Below, in pieces: positions 63,887 through 64,000 of a stretch of 64,000 nucleotides of DNA. The notes below the pieces were generated by a model. The model had not been told where the DNA came from. It did not search any database and worked only from the letters and a program-made list of their open reading frames with translations. Origin of the DNA: Psychroflexus aestuariivivens (GTDB lineage Bacteria; Bacteroidota; Bacteroidia; Flavobacteriales; Flavobacteriaceae); the NCBI RefSeq assembly GCF_004010055.1, contig NZ_RQVT01000034.1:123471-187470 (forward strand). Direction: 5' to 3'. The first letter of the stretch is position 1. Every line of letters starts with the position of its first letter. Position numbers and translations under genes: made by a program.

Positions 63887-64000
63887 TTACTCCCTCACCA
63901 CCTTCACATGGCTCTGTTGACCATCAACATCGGTTAAAGACAAGATATACACGCCCGATTGAAGTTCAGACAAATTCACTTGTTTTTGATTCACCTCACC
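63887..64000 (-). CDS. 3' end of a T9SS-secreted protein (partial)
   Basis: The minus strand from the window edge reads GEVNQKQVNLSELQSGVYIL then SLTDVDGQQSHVKVVRE and a TAA at 63889-63887. L-x-S-G-V-Y-x-L and a basic K-V-V-R-E end fit the last part of a type A T9SS sorting domain. The rest of the gene lies to the right of the window. It is convergent with threonine aldolase. Confidence 0.75.
   Translation of the reverse strand, partial: GEVNQKQVNLSELQSGVYILSLTDVDGQQSHVKVVRE

Overview
The window reads as the chromosome of a low-GC marine-type Flavobacteriaceae (phylum Bacteroidota). Evidence: type IX secretion (T9SS) C-terminal sorting domains on four proteins, SLC13/TrkA-C permeases, a fused alpha/beta 2-oxoacid dehydrogenase E1, many small SPII lipoproteins with Asp-rich residues after the Cys, DUF4468/DUF4870/DUF6252-type genes, and near absence of Shine-Dalgarno sequences. 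No rRNA, tRNA or CRISPR array was seen.

Layout. 1-5.2 kb: housekeeping genes (5'-truncated DEAD-box helicase, VF530-type protein, small envelope genes) ending in mnmE. 5.2-30.5 kb: an integrated genomic island. An 18-bp sequence at the 3' end of mnmE is repeated in direct orientation with two mismatches at 30494-30511; a tyrosine recombinase lies just inside the left end; clusters of TGTACCT repeats lie inside both ends. The left third is a replication/integration core (zinc-ribbon/HTH protein, integrase, unknown ORFs, HTH_17 protein, SF3-like primase-helicase, iteron-like inverted repeat). The middle is decayed DNA (three SRAP gene relics, a duplicated non-coding block) plus a module of hybrid histidine kinase, sigma-54 activator, single-domain receiver and a large T9SS surface protein, bracketed by two same-orientation IS982-type relics. 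The right end carries a three-gene HipB/HipS/HipT-like toxin-antitoxin operon.

30.6-48.4 kb: envelope and secretion genes (MtfA-like peptidase, T9SS metalloprotease, BspA-like/Ig-repeat T9SS protein, TPR-LytTR membrane regulator, lipoproteins), an SLC13 permease, an Rrf2 regulator and recQ. 48.5-55.0 kb: a nine-gene, tightly overlapping biosynthetic operon with a type III polyketide synthase, methyltransferase, FAD oxidoreductase and a private fatty-acid-synthase-like set (KAS, dehydratase, Y-x6-K reductase, ACP, phosphopantetheinyl transferase). 55.0-64.0 kb: OmpA-type lipoprotein, three tandem DUF6252-like lipoproteins, a DUF1328 mini-protein, fused E1 dehydrogenase, arsC-like gene, prfB with a programmed +1 frameshift, threonine aldolase and the 3' end of another T9SS gene.

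Most notable: the receiver gene and the large T9SS gene on the island share an ungapped promoter arrangement (a sigma-54-type -24/-12 element plus two dyads 20 bp apart at identical distances), while the gene for a sigma-54 activator starts at the same dyads. This suggests a self-contained, horizontally acquired signalling circuit controlling one secreted surface protein. All calls are from reading sequence only; no database search was run.
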